From NCBI GenBank assembly GCA_028015205.1, contig CM051510.1, positions 28,210,580 to 28,274,579 of the forward strand: a stretch of 64,000 nt of DNA, in the 5' to 3' direction. Positions within the stretch are counted from its first letter, which is position 1; every line of letters starts with the position of its first letter. The position numbers were made by a program, and so were the translations under genes. The notes beneath the pieces were generated by a model. That model was not told the DNA's origin and searched no databases. It saw only the letters and a list, made by a program, of their open reading frames with translations. This document shows, piece after piece, positions 23,111 to 37,100 of the stretch. The DNA comes from Mytilisepta virgata. Its lineage: Eukaryota; Mollusca; Bivalvia; Mytilida; Mytilidae.

Positions 23111-24163
23111 AAGATTTTCATTAGTTTTCACAAAAGTTTGTAACAGTAAATTTTAAGTATCAATTTCGGGCTAGTATCGAAATACTAGCAACTGAGCTGG
23201 AGATACCCTCGGGGACTTCCAGCAGCGGCACAGACTCAGTGGTAAAAATACTATAAAAACAATTTAAAATAAAAAAAAATCCTTCCTTCCTTTCCTTTTT
23301 TTTAGCTTGATTTAACCGGTACCACATTTAATTTTTAATGGGTTTGTTATTATTTTCAGATTACAAGGTCTTTAATCTTGATATTCTATGTATCCCTGGG
23401 TAACCGTCTCAGAAACTTGTACACTGTGACTGTGGCTAATTTAAATGGTCGTACGCAAAAACATAAATGTTGAAAATATGGGTAAAAATTTATTTTTCTC
23501 GACAATTTTGAGCAATTGTGACATCTTGGTATATGCTTCTGACAGTTTTCCCGCAAAATATTTTCATTTACTTAAAGGGGCCAACCACATATATGGATTT
23601 TCTATGCTAACTCAAACCTTAAGTTCTAACCTAACTCTAACCTTTCCCTAAGCTAACTTACCTAAAATCCCCAACGTTAATCTAACACAAGCCCTAAGGA
23701 AATTGGTCCCCTAAGATGAAGGCCGCAAATTAAAGCTATTCGTAATTTAGGTTTTATTTGGAACAACATTTGTTAACAAAGGCAGCGTATTTCTTTGGAT
23801 TTCACGTTTTTGGAGTTCGTAGTACAGGTTTCACATCAAATTACCGGAATTTCAAAGGGTCAGGAACAAATTTAATTGATACGTTCTGGCATACTTTTTG
23901 TTGCAGTCGCATGATGCTAACACGGACCTCTAGAGAAGGAATATTCTTCAGTTTCAGCTTCCGCTATGTGCAAGATATATTTTCTCTCCCTTAACCTATC
24001 TCCAACTTAGACGTCCTAAATAGGCTAATAATAGCTGCTTTTGACACTGTTCTTTAGATTACTGTGCGGCTTTTATACATATAAGTCGTTTTCCTGTAAT
24101 ATCTCAAATGTTTCTTTGGAATGAAAATAAAAAGTAATACTATGCCCTTTATTTCTAATAGTC
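23111..24163. other. Intergenic, nothing recognised
   Basis: It includes an AACCTAACTCTAACC-type motif cluster around 23610-23650, too short and irregular to be telomeric. No exon is seen. Confidence 0.45.
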
Positions 24164-24424
24164 TTAAGGATGATCGCTGGTCTAATAGGAAATAAATAGG
24201 ATTTGAAATAAGTGTTTTAGTTTGAGAGAACATATGAATAGTAAACAAATAAGGAAGAAAAAAAAATATGGGTTCATGTGCTCATTTTAGAGCTATAAGG
24301 CCTTGAAAATTTGCGGGAAATGGTTTTTCATGGGCAAAAAAATTCATGTTTATGAAATGGATAAAACCCGAGGATTCCGAAAATCTGACAAAAAGACCAA
24401 AACATGACCAGCGAGCATCCTTAA
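24164..24424. mobile_element. TTAA-flanked MITE, copy 1
   Basis: 261 bp, starting TTAAGGATGATCGCTGGTC and ending GACCAGCGAGCATCCTTAA: 19-bp inverted repeats with one mismatch, including the TTAA. The inner sequence matches 38780-39150. Confidence 0.85.
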
Positions 24425-24926
24425 TTTGTCTATTGCAACTTATCAAAGATACGCACAATTACGGTTCTAAAATTTCTTCTAAACAAATATTTCCTATGAG
24501 AGATTGTAAATTAGTTAAGAGCGCATTTTGCAGCTACACTTTATACTCATATGTAATTAACTAGAATTAAACAAACACTATAGAAACAAGATATGATCGA
24601 ATTACAGTCACACTATGTTGACATTAAACACAATTATGTGAAAATTTAAAATATATACAATGTAAGTTGTAATGCATAAGAGATTAATATTTACATTTGG
24701 ATAAAACCATTTCATTTCTGTAGAAAAAATTATTTTTTTCTTATATATTGACAAAGTCACCCGTTAAACATTCGCGAAAGAATGCATGTTAAACATTTCC
24801 TGGATGAAGTATATCTTAGAGAGACTTGGAACAATTAAGAACACTAATTTCATCGATACTGAACAAAATATAATAATATCAAAGCTAGCTCATCTTCTTG
24901 ACTTCCATCAATAATATTCTTCTTAA

Positions 24927-25138
24927 CTAGGTTGCTAGAAAGATCAAACAGCTGCACAACATAGTGCCAACAAGTGACATCGGATATACTATTCCTGCCG
25001 ATGACGTGTCACGCAACATGGCAGAGACATGTGACCAGGTGCCGTTGTGATGTGACGGGGTTATTTGGAGAACATGACACATTAGTTGATAAATGTCAAC
25101 AATAAACATATTGTCGACCTTGACGTTCTTCTTAAAAC
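24927..25138 (-). CDS. ENPP6-like: Gene A exon 8 (C-terminus, GPI-signal-like tail)
   Basis: 212 nt from acceptor ATTTACAG to TAG at 24927. It encodes FKKNVKVDN..DIYQLMCHVLQITPSHHNGTW, the conserved end of the phosphodiesterase domain, then a serine-rich stretch and about 17 hydrophobic residues as expected for a GPI-anchor signal. Confidence 0.93.
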
Positions 25139-28100
25139 CTGTAAATAAAAGTCATGAGAAAAAAATTAGGAAAATTTTAATGATATATGTCGTTCAAAAA
25201 TCAGGATAATCACATGACTTAAAAATGAACATCATTTTGAAACAGAATTATATCAAATACTCCTCACATCAACGTTTTCAAATTATATCTTCTGAATTCA
25301 CTTTGTAGACTGTCATGACTGTCGGAAAGGAACATCTGGATTTTGTTTCTGTATGGTAATTTGTTTAAAAATAGAAGTTGTATTTGCATTAAATAGGTCG
25401 ATCCTGATCCCCGATAATCTGTTGTTTCAGAAAACGATTTCTACCCATATATTACTACTTATACTATTAATTGCCGAAACTGTGTACCTATAATTCCAAT
25501 GTTGTTTTCCTTCCTTCCACGACGTCGAGCATATGAATACGTATGCATGCAATATAGTGCATGAGGAACGTGTTAATTTCGAATGGAAAACGTCATATTG
25601 TCTGCATTACTTTGGAATTATAAGTAATAAAGGTTATTTTTACGGAATTCATCAATATGTAACATCCGGCTTATCACTCACAAACTTTTCATTCGGACTT
25701 TATTTAGTTTGTGAGTGAATCGCCCGAGTTTACACATTGATAAATTCCTTCAAAATAACCTTTTTTACTATAATAATTGAAGGAAACTTTTATCTCGTAT
25801 CCCTTGATTCTTTCATGAAAATATGTTTTTTATGTGACATAACTCATACGAGACTGCTACCTAAACAAACGTCTTTCCTTTAAGTCAAAATTACATATGA
25901 TCAACCGAACCTCCATTTCTTCTTTTCGAGTTTTATGCTGTGAAAGAGAATTCCTATTCTTCATTTCAAACTCTTGTAAGAACAAAGAGTACAAATATAC
26001 CTAAGGATCAAATCAATAAAACGTAATAAATTGGACAGACAAACCTTGGAAGACAAATGAACAACCACAAGTACTACAAGTAAACTCTAAAAACTAAAAC
26101 ACATTGAACAACACGAACTCCTATAAAACCAGGAGTAAACCCACGTGCCCCGGAAGGTTAAGCGTTCCTCCTCCGTATATGACACCCGTCGTAAAGTTCA
26201 GCAAAGACAATCCGGTGGAAATCACAAATCGGTGGAGGCACACGAAATGTTACAACAATGGGAACAGGTCCAACATCATCTTAGATATTGGAACACTATA
26301 ACGGTCAATCAGTTCGTGATGACGACCGTAAAATTTCCTAAGTGATGAAATCAACTTATCCCTGATAAAAGGCTGGTTAAGTAAGAAGCTTTTGTGCTTG
26401 GAAGACTGATAAGTCTAAGCTGTGTATTTCATTCTTCGTGACACAATTAATCACTAGGCTTTACATGCTTACCCTTCCGGAGCACCTGTTGTCACTTTGA
26501 GATGTAAATGGGGGTTCACATTGCTTATTTTATTTTTTTTCTATTTTGTTTAGTTTATCCATTTTTTTTTCATTCTGTTTTGGTTATACGTGAATCGTTG
26601 TGATGTTTGTTTGTTGATTGTGTTCCTTTTTCATGACTTTGTCTTTTTTTTTTTGGATTCCGAATAGACGGACCTTATATACTTTTTTGTCACTTCGGTA
26701 TGATTTTTTCGGATATTTAGATCCAAGCTATTTTTTTAAACAGGGTTATCTAATCATCGGTTTTTGTATTTTTTTATTTCATCATTACCTGGCCCTGATA
26801 CCATGAATATTCCTCTCATTTCCACCGCGTACGGATCGTAACCGTGGGAACCTATTATTGATGGTACTACGTCGTATAAGGGCTGCAAGTAAAGCACTGT
26901 CATTATAAATGTTATACATAAATAAACGCAAATAAAAATCTTTACTAAAAATTATAATTAAAAGCACAATGTATTATCCCTGGTTTGGACTAAATATTGA
27001 CTTTTGAATGGAAAACATGACGTCGGTTAAAAACCCATGTTTCCGTCTCGTTGTTAAATACCCTAGTTTAATACCACATGTAAACGTCTTATTTCTGGTC
27101 TCTGTAATTTATTAAAAACATATTTATAAATTTGAACATTATTGCGTTCAAGACAAAAAGGAATATTTGATTTCCAGTGACGTAAAAGCTATATTAAACG
27201 TACCATTTCACGGAAAAATTGAATAACGTCATACGATTCGTTTCGTAATAATTTACACTCTGAGTTCATTACCATAGGTAACATCCTCGACGTGGTAAGG
27301 AGGGCATTTTCTGCATAAATTTAATATCTGATTAAATGCGTAACGAAATTGACTTTGCAGTTTTCTTAGCTTTTTGACCGACCATTTTATACCACTGAGA
27401 AGGCAAAACCAGGGATAAATCCGTTATCTACATATGATCTACGTTTACAGACGACGTGGGCATTGATTTTACCACCATTCAACGAAACTGTACGGCCTTT
27501 GGCTACGCCTCAGGCTGCACAGAAGTGCTTCGGGGTGGTACAATCTCAATGCCTACAGGCTATAATTATCGAATATTACATGACCTAATCCATATTGAAC
27601 CGAGTATCACCCCGAGACTCCCATATCGGACTGAAAGCCCTTGTTATCAGCCCAAGATCGTAATATTTCTGTAAGTAATTATTCCGAACGTACCCGGTCT
27701 GATGTAGCCATATCAGCCCAGGTACTTCAAATAACTTTCGAATAATGCGTTATTAGCTGGGAACTGCAGATGTGGGTTGCTCATTACACATGTGCAAAAA
27801 CAATCAGATTTAGCTCTAAGTATATGATAATTATTCTTATATGATTTGAATAATTCGAAATCCTTTACTAAACTGGTTAAAAGCGCTTCTGCTATAGAAT
27901 TTTTTGTCAAATTATTTTTCGACGGATCAGTGAAGTAACCGAACTAATCTATATATAAAAATATTTACAACATGTCATGTTGAATAAATACATGTACGAA
28001 GTATTTAAATATAAAAATAACAAATTAAAACACTTATATATTGTTTGTACTTTATATATGCATTTTTTTATAATTTCTTAACGTCACCTTTTGCCTATGC

Positions 28101-31100
28101 TGATTCCACTACAGTCTACTTTATTCAAGCGTGTTATAAATCTCGCAAATTTATAGTTTGAAAACAAATTGACATAGTTAGTTAAAGAAATTTTAGAATA
28201 AAACACATTTTTTTCACAGTTTATTAATGTATAAACTGGACCAGTTCACATAAAACTTTTTATTTGTTTGTGAGTGAATTGGTCCAGTTTATACACCAAT
28301 TAACTCGGGGGAAATTGGTGTTTAAATCTATAATGTTTTGCCTTTTGTTTGTTTTGGACTCTATGGGCTACTGGTGAGATATTGTAGCCTAAAAGACTAT
28401 CTTTTGTATCAAAATTTCCATCATAGAATAAATACCTGTAGTAACGACCATCCAGGATCTGCCACCAAAATTATTGGCGAAATTCTATAATGGTTGCCGT
28501 AATGCCATTTTTCGGGGAATTCATTTTTTCTGTATACATTAAAATGCCCAACTTCTTCTTCTGCTAGTTTCAAATTATTGTATACCTGTAAAATAATTCA
28601 TATAACAATAAATAATTAAATCTTAGAATCATTTTTGGACGGAGCATTGATACTTTTCTTTGGTTATTGAAGCACAACTATTTAAGGTATCCGGACCATA
28701 AATGTCCCGGATGTTCTATATAACGTAATGGTAGTGATCCCAGTAATTATCGGCAAACTGTTCCTGGATACCGCGTTAAAAATAAATTCTTTGGTACCAA
28801 TTTTGATGCACAAGATGTGCACATTTCGTCGATTTACGACTCATCAGTTGTGTTCAAGCCCTAAAATGTCCAAAACCAAAACAATAATCCAAATGGTTTA
28901 AGAGCAAATTCAAAAATTCCAAAATGACAAAACGGGGTTATGCTAAAACCATCTATCAAAACAAACCATGAAAGGTATATCTACGTAATTCCTGTGATTT
29001 TTTGATGAAAGTTATTTTTTTCTCTTCCTTTTTGATGTAGAGGTAACCCTTAATCGAGTTTGGATTCCTGTTTGTTTTAATTGGTTTGGTTTTTGATGCT
29101 TGTGCTTATTAATTCTTCATTATATACAAGTGGAAAAAAGTATTGCAACACACGATTTTGTTTCAATGAACAAATTTGTAGATAAACGAAAGTCAATATT
29201 TCTTTAAAATAATGGTAAAATACAAAATTATTTGCCAGATACGTCTGCATTGTTGCATTTGTCAATTTTTGTTGGAAAGTTTTAGTATTCTGTGTAACTT
29301 CCGTTCATGGATGACTGCCTCTAAGCTCCTCCTCATACCACCAACTAAACGACGAATTTGCTGTTGCGTTAATTTTTGCCATTCCTGGTACAATACCTGG
29401 GTCAAGCCGCGCAATTGTTTTCCTGTTACAGAAGTCATGAAATAATAGGCTGCCATTAAGTCTGTACGTTTCGTTGAAACATGGGAGATGGCTCAAAACG
29501 ATCGCCGTACAATGGCACATATCCAGTTAAAATCTCGGGGTGTGAAGTCAGTCTACTTTTTCCGTAATTTCAGAAATCACGAGCCATGGTAAAAAAGTCT
29601 CCTTCCGCAAAGTAAAATGTACCTCTTTCATGCTCTCCATGTAGAATAAAAATTTTCTTGGTTTTATTCATTTAATCCTTTCAATATTTCTATGTCAAAT
29701 GTCTCAGGTAAATACGCCTTTAAAACAATACTAGTTATTCAGTTATCATGGTTGGTTTTGTTACAGTAGGTCCATATATCATGGTGCAATTATAATTTTT
29801 TTAATGGACTTCTTTTGTATCCCTCAGGTCAAAGTTCATTGCAGGTCTTGAGCCATATTGAAATATGACATATAAATTTTCTCTACATTATGGTATTTGG
29901 TTGGTGCGGAAGCTTTTCCTGAACATAACTGTGCAATATTTTTCAGATCTGAAAGAAAATAAGAAAGATTCAGCATAAATTTGGGCATAATGCAAACATG
30001 TTTATTTCATGAATAAAAACCAAAAATCAGTGAAAAAACCAAGATTCATTACTGATATATTTAGAGCCTCAGTTTACTCTTTGGAACTCACTAATGCCTT
30101 CTAAAATTATCATTAATATTTATACTTTTAAAAAAAATCATATAACAGACAAATAAAGGTAACTTTTTATATTTTTTTAAGCTGAAATATTGCAAATTTT
30201 GAAAATTATTATCCGTCATTTTAAAAGTTTCAGCTTGCAATTTTCACATGCTCACAAAAAAGTTCAATATTTTTTAACTAATAGCTAGATTATGTAAAGA
30301 CGAATCTAAAATGGGGTCAACTGTCAAAATCTGCCCAGTATTAACAATTTTACAGCTATTTAAAAATTTGCAGTTTCTATGTCTGAGAAATGTAAACATC
30401 TTGAAGGCGAACAAATTATGATGTTATATGAATTATGATGTCATAACTTTATGACATCACCAAGTATTGTAAAACACAATTAGTCCTATCCTTAACATTT
30501 CAACGATAAGTGATTAAAGAAAAAAATATTAATCTACAAGTAGTAACCAAGGATTTGCATTGAGGAAAAAATGCATAGCAACCAAGGAGAATGAATTTTT
30601 TCCATTACACAATCACATGTGCACTTTTAAATAATTCATCAGTATGTGTATAAGTGTATAAGCTTATAAATTTACAGGAACAATAGAACAGTCCATTTTG
30701 CTGCTTGATATTAAAAGTTTAAAAACCAAATAAATTCAGTAATACATGTACATTTAAGTTACATGCTGTCATAATGAGTTACTCCCCTTTACAATTGACA
30801 AACTGCAAATTCTAAATCACAAGAATTTATTCAACCTGTTATTAGTAAATGTTGGTTTAAAATTCTTGTTCAAAGGGATTTGTGGATGGTATAGGTCTCT
30901 TTGCATCTATTTCCATTAAATACATTCATCTAATGTTACAATTATTTAGCTGTGGTTTTCAATGCAACCACCTGTTCGTGTTTACAATTGTCCTTGTTAC
31001 ATGACATGTATGTATTCTCGCCAAAATTGATACATCTAAATAAAAAGCATGTGTTTCCTGCTTATAGTGAGAATTTTTCATCATACAATAACTGACCTGT

Positions 31101-34100
31101 AATATATTATTAATAGCAATGCAAAATCCCTGTGTATTTATTCACACAAACACATGTGTTTCAATGTTTACATCATACATATTACAACTTCCGGTTGGGG
31201 GGGGGGGGGGGGTATTTGGGTTTCTAGAATTTTAAGGAATGACAATTTTTTTAAAGATTTTAGTAAAAAGAACAATAATTTTTTCATTTTACTTTATAAT
31301 ATATGTAAAAAAAATTATTGCACAAGATTTACATTACATATGGACTGTTCAAATTTAGAAAACCCCATTTTCACCTCTTTTGCATTCTTTTTTAAAGCAT
31401 TACATTAAAGTTTTGGACCGTATGCAAACATTTTATACTTTTTGTGTGAAATACATACTTAAGGAATTATACTGACCCTAGTTTCTCCATCAGTTGTTTA
31501 CAGGATGGATCAGCATCACAAAATATTCCTTTACACACGTTTGAGATCATGACGTCAAGTTGGGTCAAGCCGCGCAATTGTTTTCCTGTTACAGAAGTCA
31601 TGAAATAATAGGCTGCCATTAAGTCTGTACGTTTCGTTGAAACATGGGAGATGGCTCAAAACGATCGCCATACAATGCCACATATCCAGTTAAAATCTCG
31701 GGGTGTGAAGTCAGTCTACTTTTTCCGTAATTTCAGAAATCACGAGCCATGGTAAAAAAGTCTCCTTCCGCAAAGTAAAATGTACCTCTTTCATGCTCTC
31801 CATGCAGAATAAAAATTTTCTTGGTTTTATTCATTTAATCCTTTCAATATTTCTATGTCAAATGTCTCAGGTAAATACGCCTTTAAAACAATACTAGTTA
31901 TTCAGTTATCATGGTTGGTTTTGTTACAGTAGGTCCATATATCATGGTGAAATTATAATTTTTTTAATGGACTTCTTTTGTATCCCTCAGGTCAAAGTTC
32001 ATTGCAGGTCTTGAGCCACCTGGTCGATTCCGCTAATGTTTGCACTGGAGATGTCCGTTCTCGCACACGACGGCCAATGATATCCCAAATATGCTCAATT
32101 GAGTTCAAATCGGGACTCCTTGTTGGCCATGGCAATATGTTCACCGACGTGTTATGTAAATAAGCTGTCACAACGCAAGTACGGTCTAACATTGTCGTCC
32201 ACGAAAATTGGTCTTGTCTGTAGCGGATGATTGTCAAAATAAGGCACTACACTCGTTTCAAGGATGCCATGCTGGTATCTTCGTGCATTCAGATTAATTC
32301 TAACCGTTATAAGGTCAAGTTTGCAGTCATGTGACACATATCCCAACACCATTACTCAGCCACCACCAAATGAAACTGTTTCAGCAATGTTGCGTTCGGC
32401 ATAAGCAGTGTTCGGATGTCGCCATATTCGAACTCTGCCATCAGTTACTTTTAGGACTGCAAGATCCTCTATGAAATCCTTGTGCCAAAAGCAGATGGAC
32501 CAGCTGCAAATGGATTAGCTATTAATGTAACTCATCTGCATACGGCACCAAAAGACAATGCTCTATGACAAGACAGGACTTTGCCCATAATAAACATTCG
32601 GGAACAATAAATTTTACATTCCATTGATGAATTTGTACAATTGGGATGCATTTTTTTAAACTGTTATATCTTACGTTCCTTGATCCGTTTACTAATGTGG
32701 ATCAAAATATCAATGTTCTCCGAGTTCAGGAGCCAAATCAACTTTTCATTTGGTCCAAGCTGGCTTAAATTCGGACAATATGCATGAATCGATTTATACA
32801 TATATCTTCTGCCCTCAAGTGATTTACATGAAAACAAGTGTTTTTCATCATCCACCTCACCTGAGCTGCAGCTGAGGCATGTCCTATTATGTCGGGGAGT
32901 ACCCTGATAACCCCCTTGTTCTATTCTTAGTCTATGAGCAGATATTCCCAGTCTTGTGAAATTCTTCCTGTGCTCAGGAGATCGAAGAAGTATTAGATAT
33001 TTTTCAAACGCAAAATTGCCCTTAAATGTCACATAACTACATAGTTTACCATCTGCACACTTTTTCATTTGTCGATCCCAGTTTTCTATACAATACTGAT
33101 ATAGATTTTTTTGTACATAGTAGAGAATTTATATGGGCTGGTTGATTTTAAATTCTTAATTCCATTAACATGTTTTAAAAGAAAAGAAATTGAACCATAC
33201 CAAGGTGGAATGTTGGATTCATGTAAAGATTTTGATTCTAAATATACATCTTGCAATAAAGGGAACGATGAACCCAAATTTTCTAGTCTATACCAGTATT
33301 TTATCATGGATTTTGTGATGTCAAAGTGTAATGGAAATCGTCCTAGTTCAGAGAGAATGGCAAGATCAGTTGCTCTCTTACTAACTCCAAGTAGGACTTT
33401 ACAAAACCGAATAAAAAAATTATGTAGTTTTTCCGAGGGTAGATTGGGGTAAGCTTGTTCAATAGTAGAATCATCAAGCATAAGGTTCTTCTCAAATGGA
33501 TTAAAGAACCCCCAGATTTCTGAACCATACAAGAGAATAAATTTGATGGTATGATCATAGACATGGAGGCAATTTTTAATTCTTGGATTTAAAGATAAGA
33601 AGTCTTTTCGAAGTTTATGATAAGCTTGTAAAGCTTTTTTGTATAAATCTCCCTGAGCAGAGGGAAAAAGATCCAGATGCTCCAAAGGTAATACAAAGAT
33701 ATTGACATTGTTGTACACATTCAAACATATTTATATTAAACACAAATTTATGTTTTATGTATCGGCCTGTCTTGTTGAAGACCATCACTTTGGTTTTAGT
33801 TGTGTTGATTTTTAAACGCCATTCGTTACAGTATGTACTAAGTTTATCAAGTTTTTTTTTTTGAGTCCATTTTCAGATGTTGAAAGAAGAACTATATCAT
33901 CGGGATAAAGTAAGCAATGAATTGGGCGAAAGTTGATAACTATTGGGTCACGGGTATTTTGAAGGGATGTTGGAAAATCTTGAATAAATTGGGGATAAGA
34001 ATGTCCCCTTGTTTTACTCCAACTTTTGTTTGAAAAAAATCAGTAATTTTGATATCAATTCTTACACAAGATTTTCTTTGGCTGTACATACTTTTGATAG

Positions 34101-37100
34101 CATTATAAAAATTAGACCGAACTCAGTTTGAATTTAATACCTTGATGTATAACAGTATCAAAGGCTTTATGGAAATCAACAAAGCAGACAAAAACCCTGC
34201 CTTCTTTGTTTGACAATATTTTTCAATTATGGTTTTAAGAATAAAGATATGGTCTGATGTTCTCACTTTTTTCGTAAATCCAATTTGTCCATCATTGATA
34301 ATGTTATTCTTTTCCAAATATTTTTGAAGACGATTATCTAGAATTTTATTAAAGAGTTTTCCTAATCAAGCTGTTATGGTAATTCATCTATAATTGTTTG
34401 GATCTGAAGCATCATTTGCTTTATGTATTGGTACAATATAACAAGATGTCAATGATTCTGGGTATAAACCAGCAGTTAAACACACGTTGAATATGTTATG
34501 AAGACAAGGTAAAAGAGTCCGTTGGCGCGACTTGAGCATGTTGTTTGTAATATTATCTAAACCTGCTGCTTTGTTAACTTTTATGGATGCTAATGCAACT
34601 GATATCTCTGATTCTGATACCATCATGTCAAGTTCAGTAAAACACTTTTCTATTTCCAACAGATAGATGTTCTTTTCAAAGATTTTGAGGCGTTCCTTAA
34701 ATTCAGATTTATGTTCATTTAAATTTTGAAAATTTTTAACCAAGAAGAAGACTGTATCATGGAGATATTGTCATTATTTTCTTTCCCCCGGAGTTCATCA
34801 ATTACCTTCCAATATTTTTTTTTGATCTTCAACATAAAGGTTCTCAATTTGGTTAATTAAAGACTGTTTCTAATTTCTATATTTTATCTTTCGTGCCCTG
34901 GAATATTTTCTCAATAACTTGTAGTAGTGACCTTTGACTGAATGGTCATTTGGATATTTTGAATAGATCTTACTATAGTCTATAAGTCATGTAAGTTAAC
35001 GTTTCATTTTATAGAGATCTCTAGCATATCATTTCTTACTCTTGGTTTGTGTCTTTGAACCAAAAGGTGTGCGCCTTTTTAATGATTAACTGGCAGCAGT
35101 AGTTATAATATTTGTCAATTATAGTGACGTTTCATTGATAAGAGACTATCAAGCTTAAATTTTGAAAATTTGTCAATTTTACACTAAATATCTTTGGACA
35201 AAAGAGCCTCTTGAAATAAGGCTGGTGAATCATATCATGAGTATCAGAATCAATATTAGTAGACTCAATACAATATTTAGCAGACATTCACCACTCTAGT
35301 TTACAGTGACAATCTGACAACAACGGTGTAAAATTATGAACTTTCATATATAAATCCTGATTGAGGATACTCTACGACAACAGGACATAATCTAATGTAC
35401 TACTACCATTAAGTGAGTAGCATGTAAATTTGCCAAATGTGTCTCCGAGGACTCGAACATTCAATATTCGTATTTGATTGCAGATGTAAAGGTCTAACAG
35501 GTCCTTGCCTCTTTTGTGTAATTTCTTCATGATTTATTTATCACTAGAATAATTCTCATATAAAGTTGTGAAGTCATTATCATCATGAACAATACAGTCA
35601 GATTCAGAAGAGACCCTGGCATTAAAATCTCCACACAGAAGTATGTTACCACTTTTTTTGGTAGAAAACATTATCTTTTTTCTAATTTTGAGAGGATATC
35701 ATGGTCGAGTCCCCTGGAGTAAGATGACTATTCTGGTGGGTTATAGACTACACAAATGTAAAGGACACTGCTAAACCCAAAAAATCTTTTTCCTTTTTTA
35801 CCCATTGTAAAATTTTAAAATTTTGACATGGGCTCTAATTGAATTGAATTGAATCATGCCCCGAATGCGTTTCTTGAATTAATATTTTATAATTTTAATA
35901 ATATAAGCTGTATCAGTGAGCCTAGCCTCGTTAATTTCCTTCACATTTGAAGTTCCAATAATCAATACATTTGGTTTGTGCGGCTTCGGTGGTTCATTTT
36001 GTTGTCGGACAATTTGCCTCGTCCAGAGAAGATGAAATATGCATCTTGAGCCTAAATATCTTTGTCCAGCTTATCAGATAGAGTTGACACATCCACTGAC
36101 AATTTCCGGGTTTTCTAATCTTTATCTTTGAGTTTTCTCTGTATTTTGCAGCCTCAGCATGCGAGGAACCCATTACATGCTCCAGTTGTTGTCTAGTGTC
36201 GTCAAGTGCTGTTTTTAATGTTTTATATTTGGTTTCAAAACTTGATCTCTCTAATGATCCGTTATCCATCTCCATTTTGAGTTCTGATTCAAGATTTTTA
36301 ACTTTCGTCTTCAGTGATGCTATTGTATTTTCCGGTTGATCATTGTTTTTACTTCTTGTAATTTGACCTTTCACATCCTCACATATATTTTTGATGGTAT
36401 TGATATCTTTAGCTAAGGCTTGCATCCGGACATTATCATTATTCTGATAGATTTCAATTTGTTGAAATGCATCTATTCAGTAACAGTTTCTTCAAGTTTT
36501 GGGGTTGACTCTGTAATTGTGTATTCGTGTGAATGTACCAGTTCTTTAGCGGAGGTTTAATAATCATCATGATCTGACTCGGAGACCGAGCCTTCGCCCT
36601 CTTATTCTGTTTATTATCAGATGCAGAAGAATGCCCTATGTTTCTTTGTTTCATCGCCCTCAACAACACACATGGGTTGCCACACTTCTAGTACTTTTTC
36701 AGAATGTCATTAAGTACAGGAAAGTGTTTCTCTACAAAGGTCAGATATTTTTACCCTGTACCCGGATAGTTACCGTGGTAACATAGAAGGTGACATTGTA
36801 TATTAAGTTGTGGTTGTCAGATTTGAGTTGTTATTGTTTACATCAGTCCAACTCTTTGGCATATCACACCATTTTATTTCCAAAGTGCCATCATCACCCA
36901 TATGGGCATAATAAAATAGGTCTAAAGTTTTATCCATGGGTGGACACGGGGACGACTTGTGTTTATAGGAATAATACTGTTTGGATAATATAATCTTTCA
37001 TGATGTTTTCCCTGTTCATGTTCATGGCTCCTAACCCGATCGCTTTTGTTTCAGTCGCCATCTTTTAAATCGTTTCAATTTTACTATAGTAGGTTAATCT

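Larger units (their letters stand above)
29398..32018. mobile_element. 2.6-kb element with 458-bp direct terminal repeats
   Basis: 29398-29855 and 31561-32018 are direct repeats of equal length with only a few differences (for example GATCGCCGTAC against GATCGCCATAC). Each starts TGGGTCAAG and ends CTTGAGCCA, so TG..CA bounds both copies as in LTRs. The element splits a Tc1 transposase frame, which proves insertion. ACCTG lies at both junctions (29395-29399 and 32018-32022), a possible 5-bp target duplication that overlaps the ends. The 1.7 kb between the repeats has no long reading frame, and I see no primer-binding site or polypurine tract. LTR-like but unproven. Confidence 0.7.
29138..32560 (-). 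pseudogene. Old Tc1/mariner transposase, split by a later insertion
   Basis: Minus-strand frames upstream of 32022 give a DGRVRIWRHPNTAYAE region, FVDDNVRPYLR, and LPWPTRSPDLNSIEHIWDII, which are the second and third catalytic regions of a DDE transposase. The C-terminal end resumes at about 29390 as LYQEWQKLTQQQIRRLVGGM. The 2.6 kb between is another element. Stops and frame changes are frequent and the N-terminal third is missing. AAGTATTGCAACAC at 29138-29152 is a likely remnant of the terminal repeat. Confidence 0.75.

Noticed and set aside
23610..23660. Interstitial telomere-like AACCTAACTCTAACC stretch
   Set aside because: Only a few irregular units, not a true (TTAGGG)n array.
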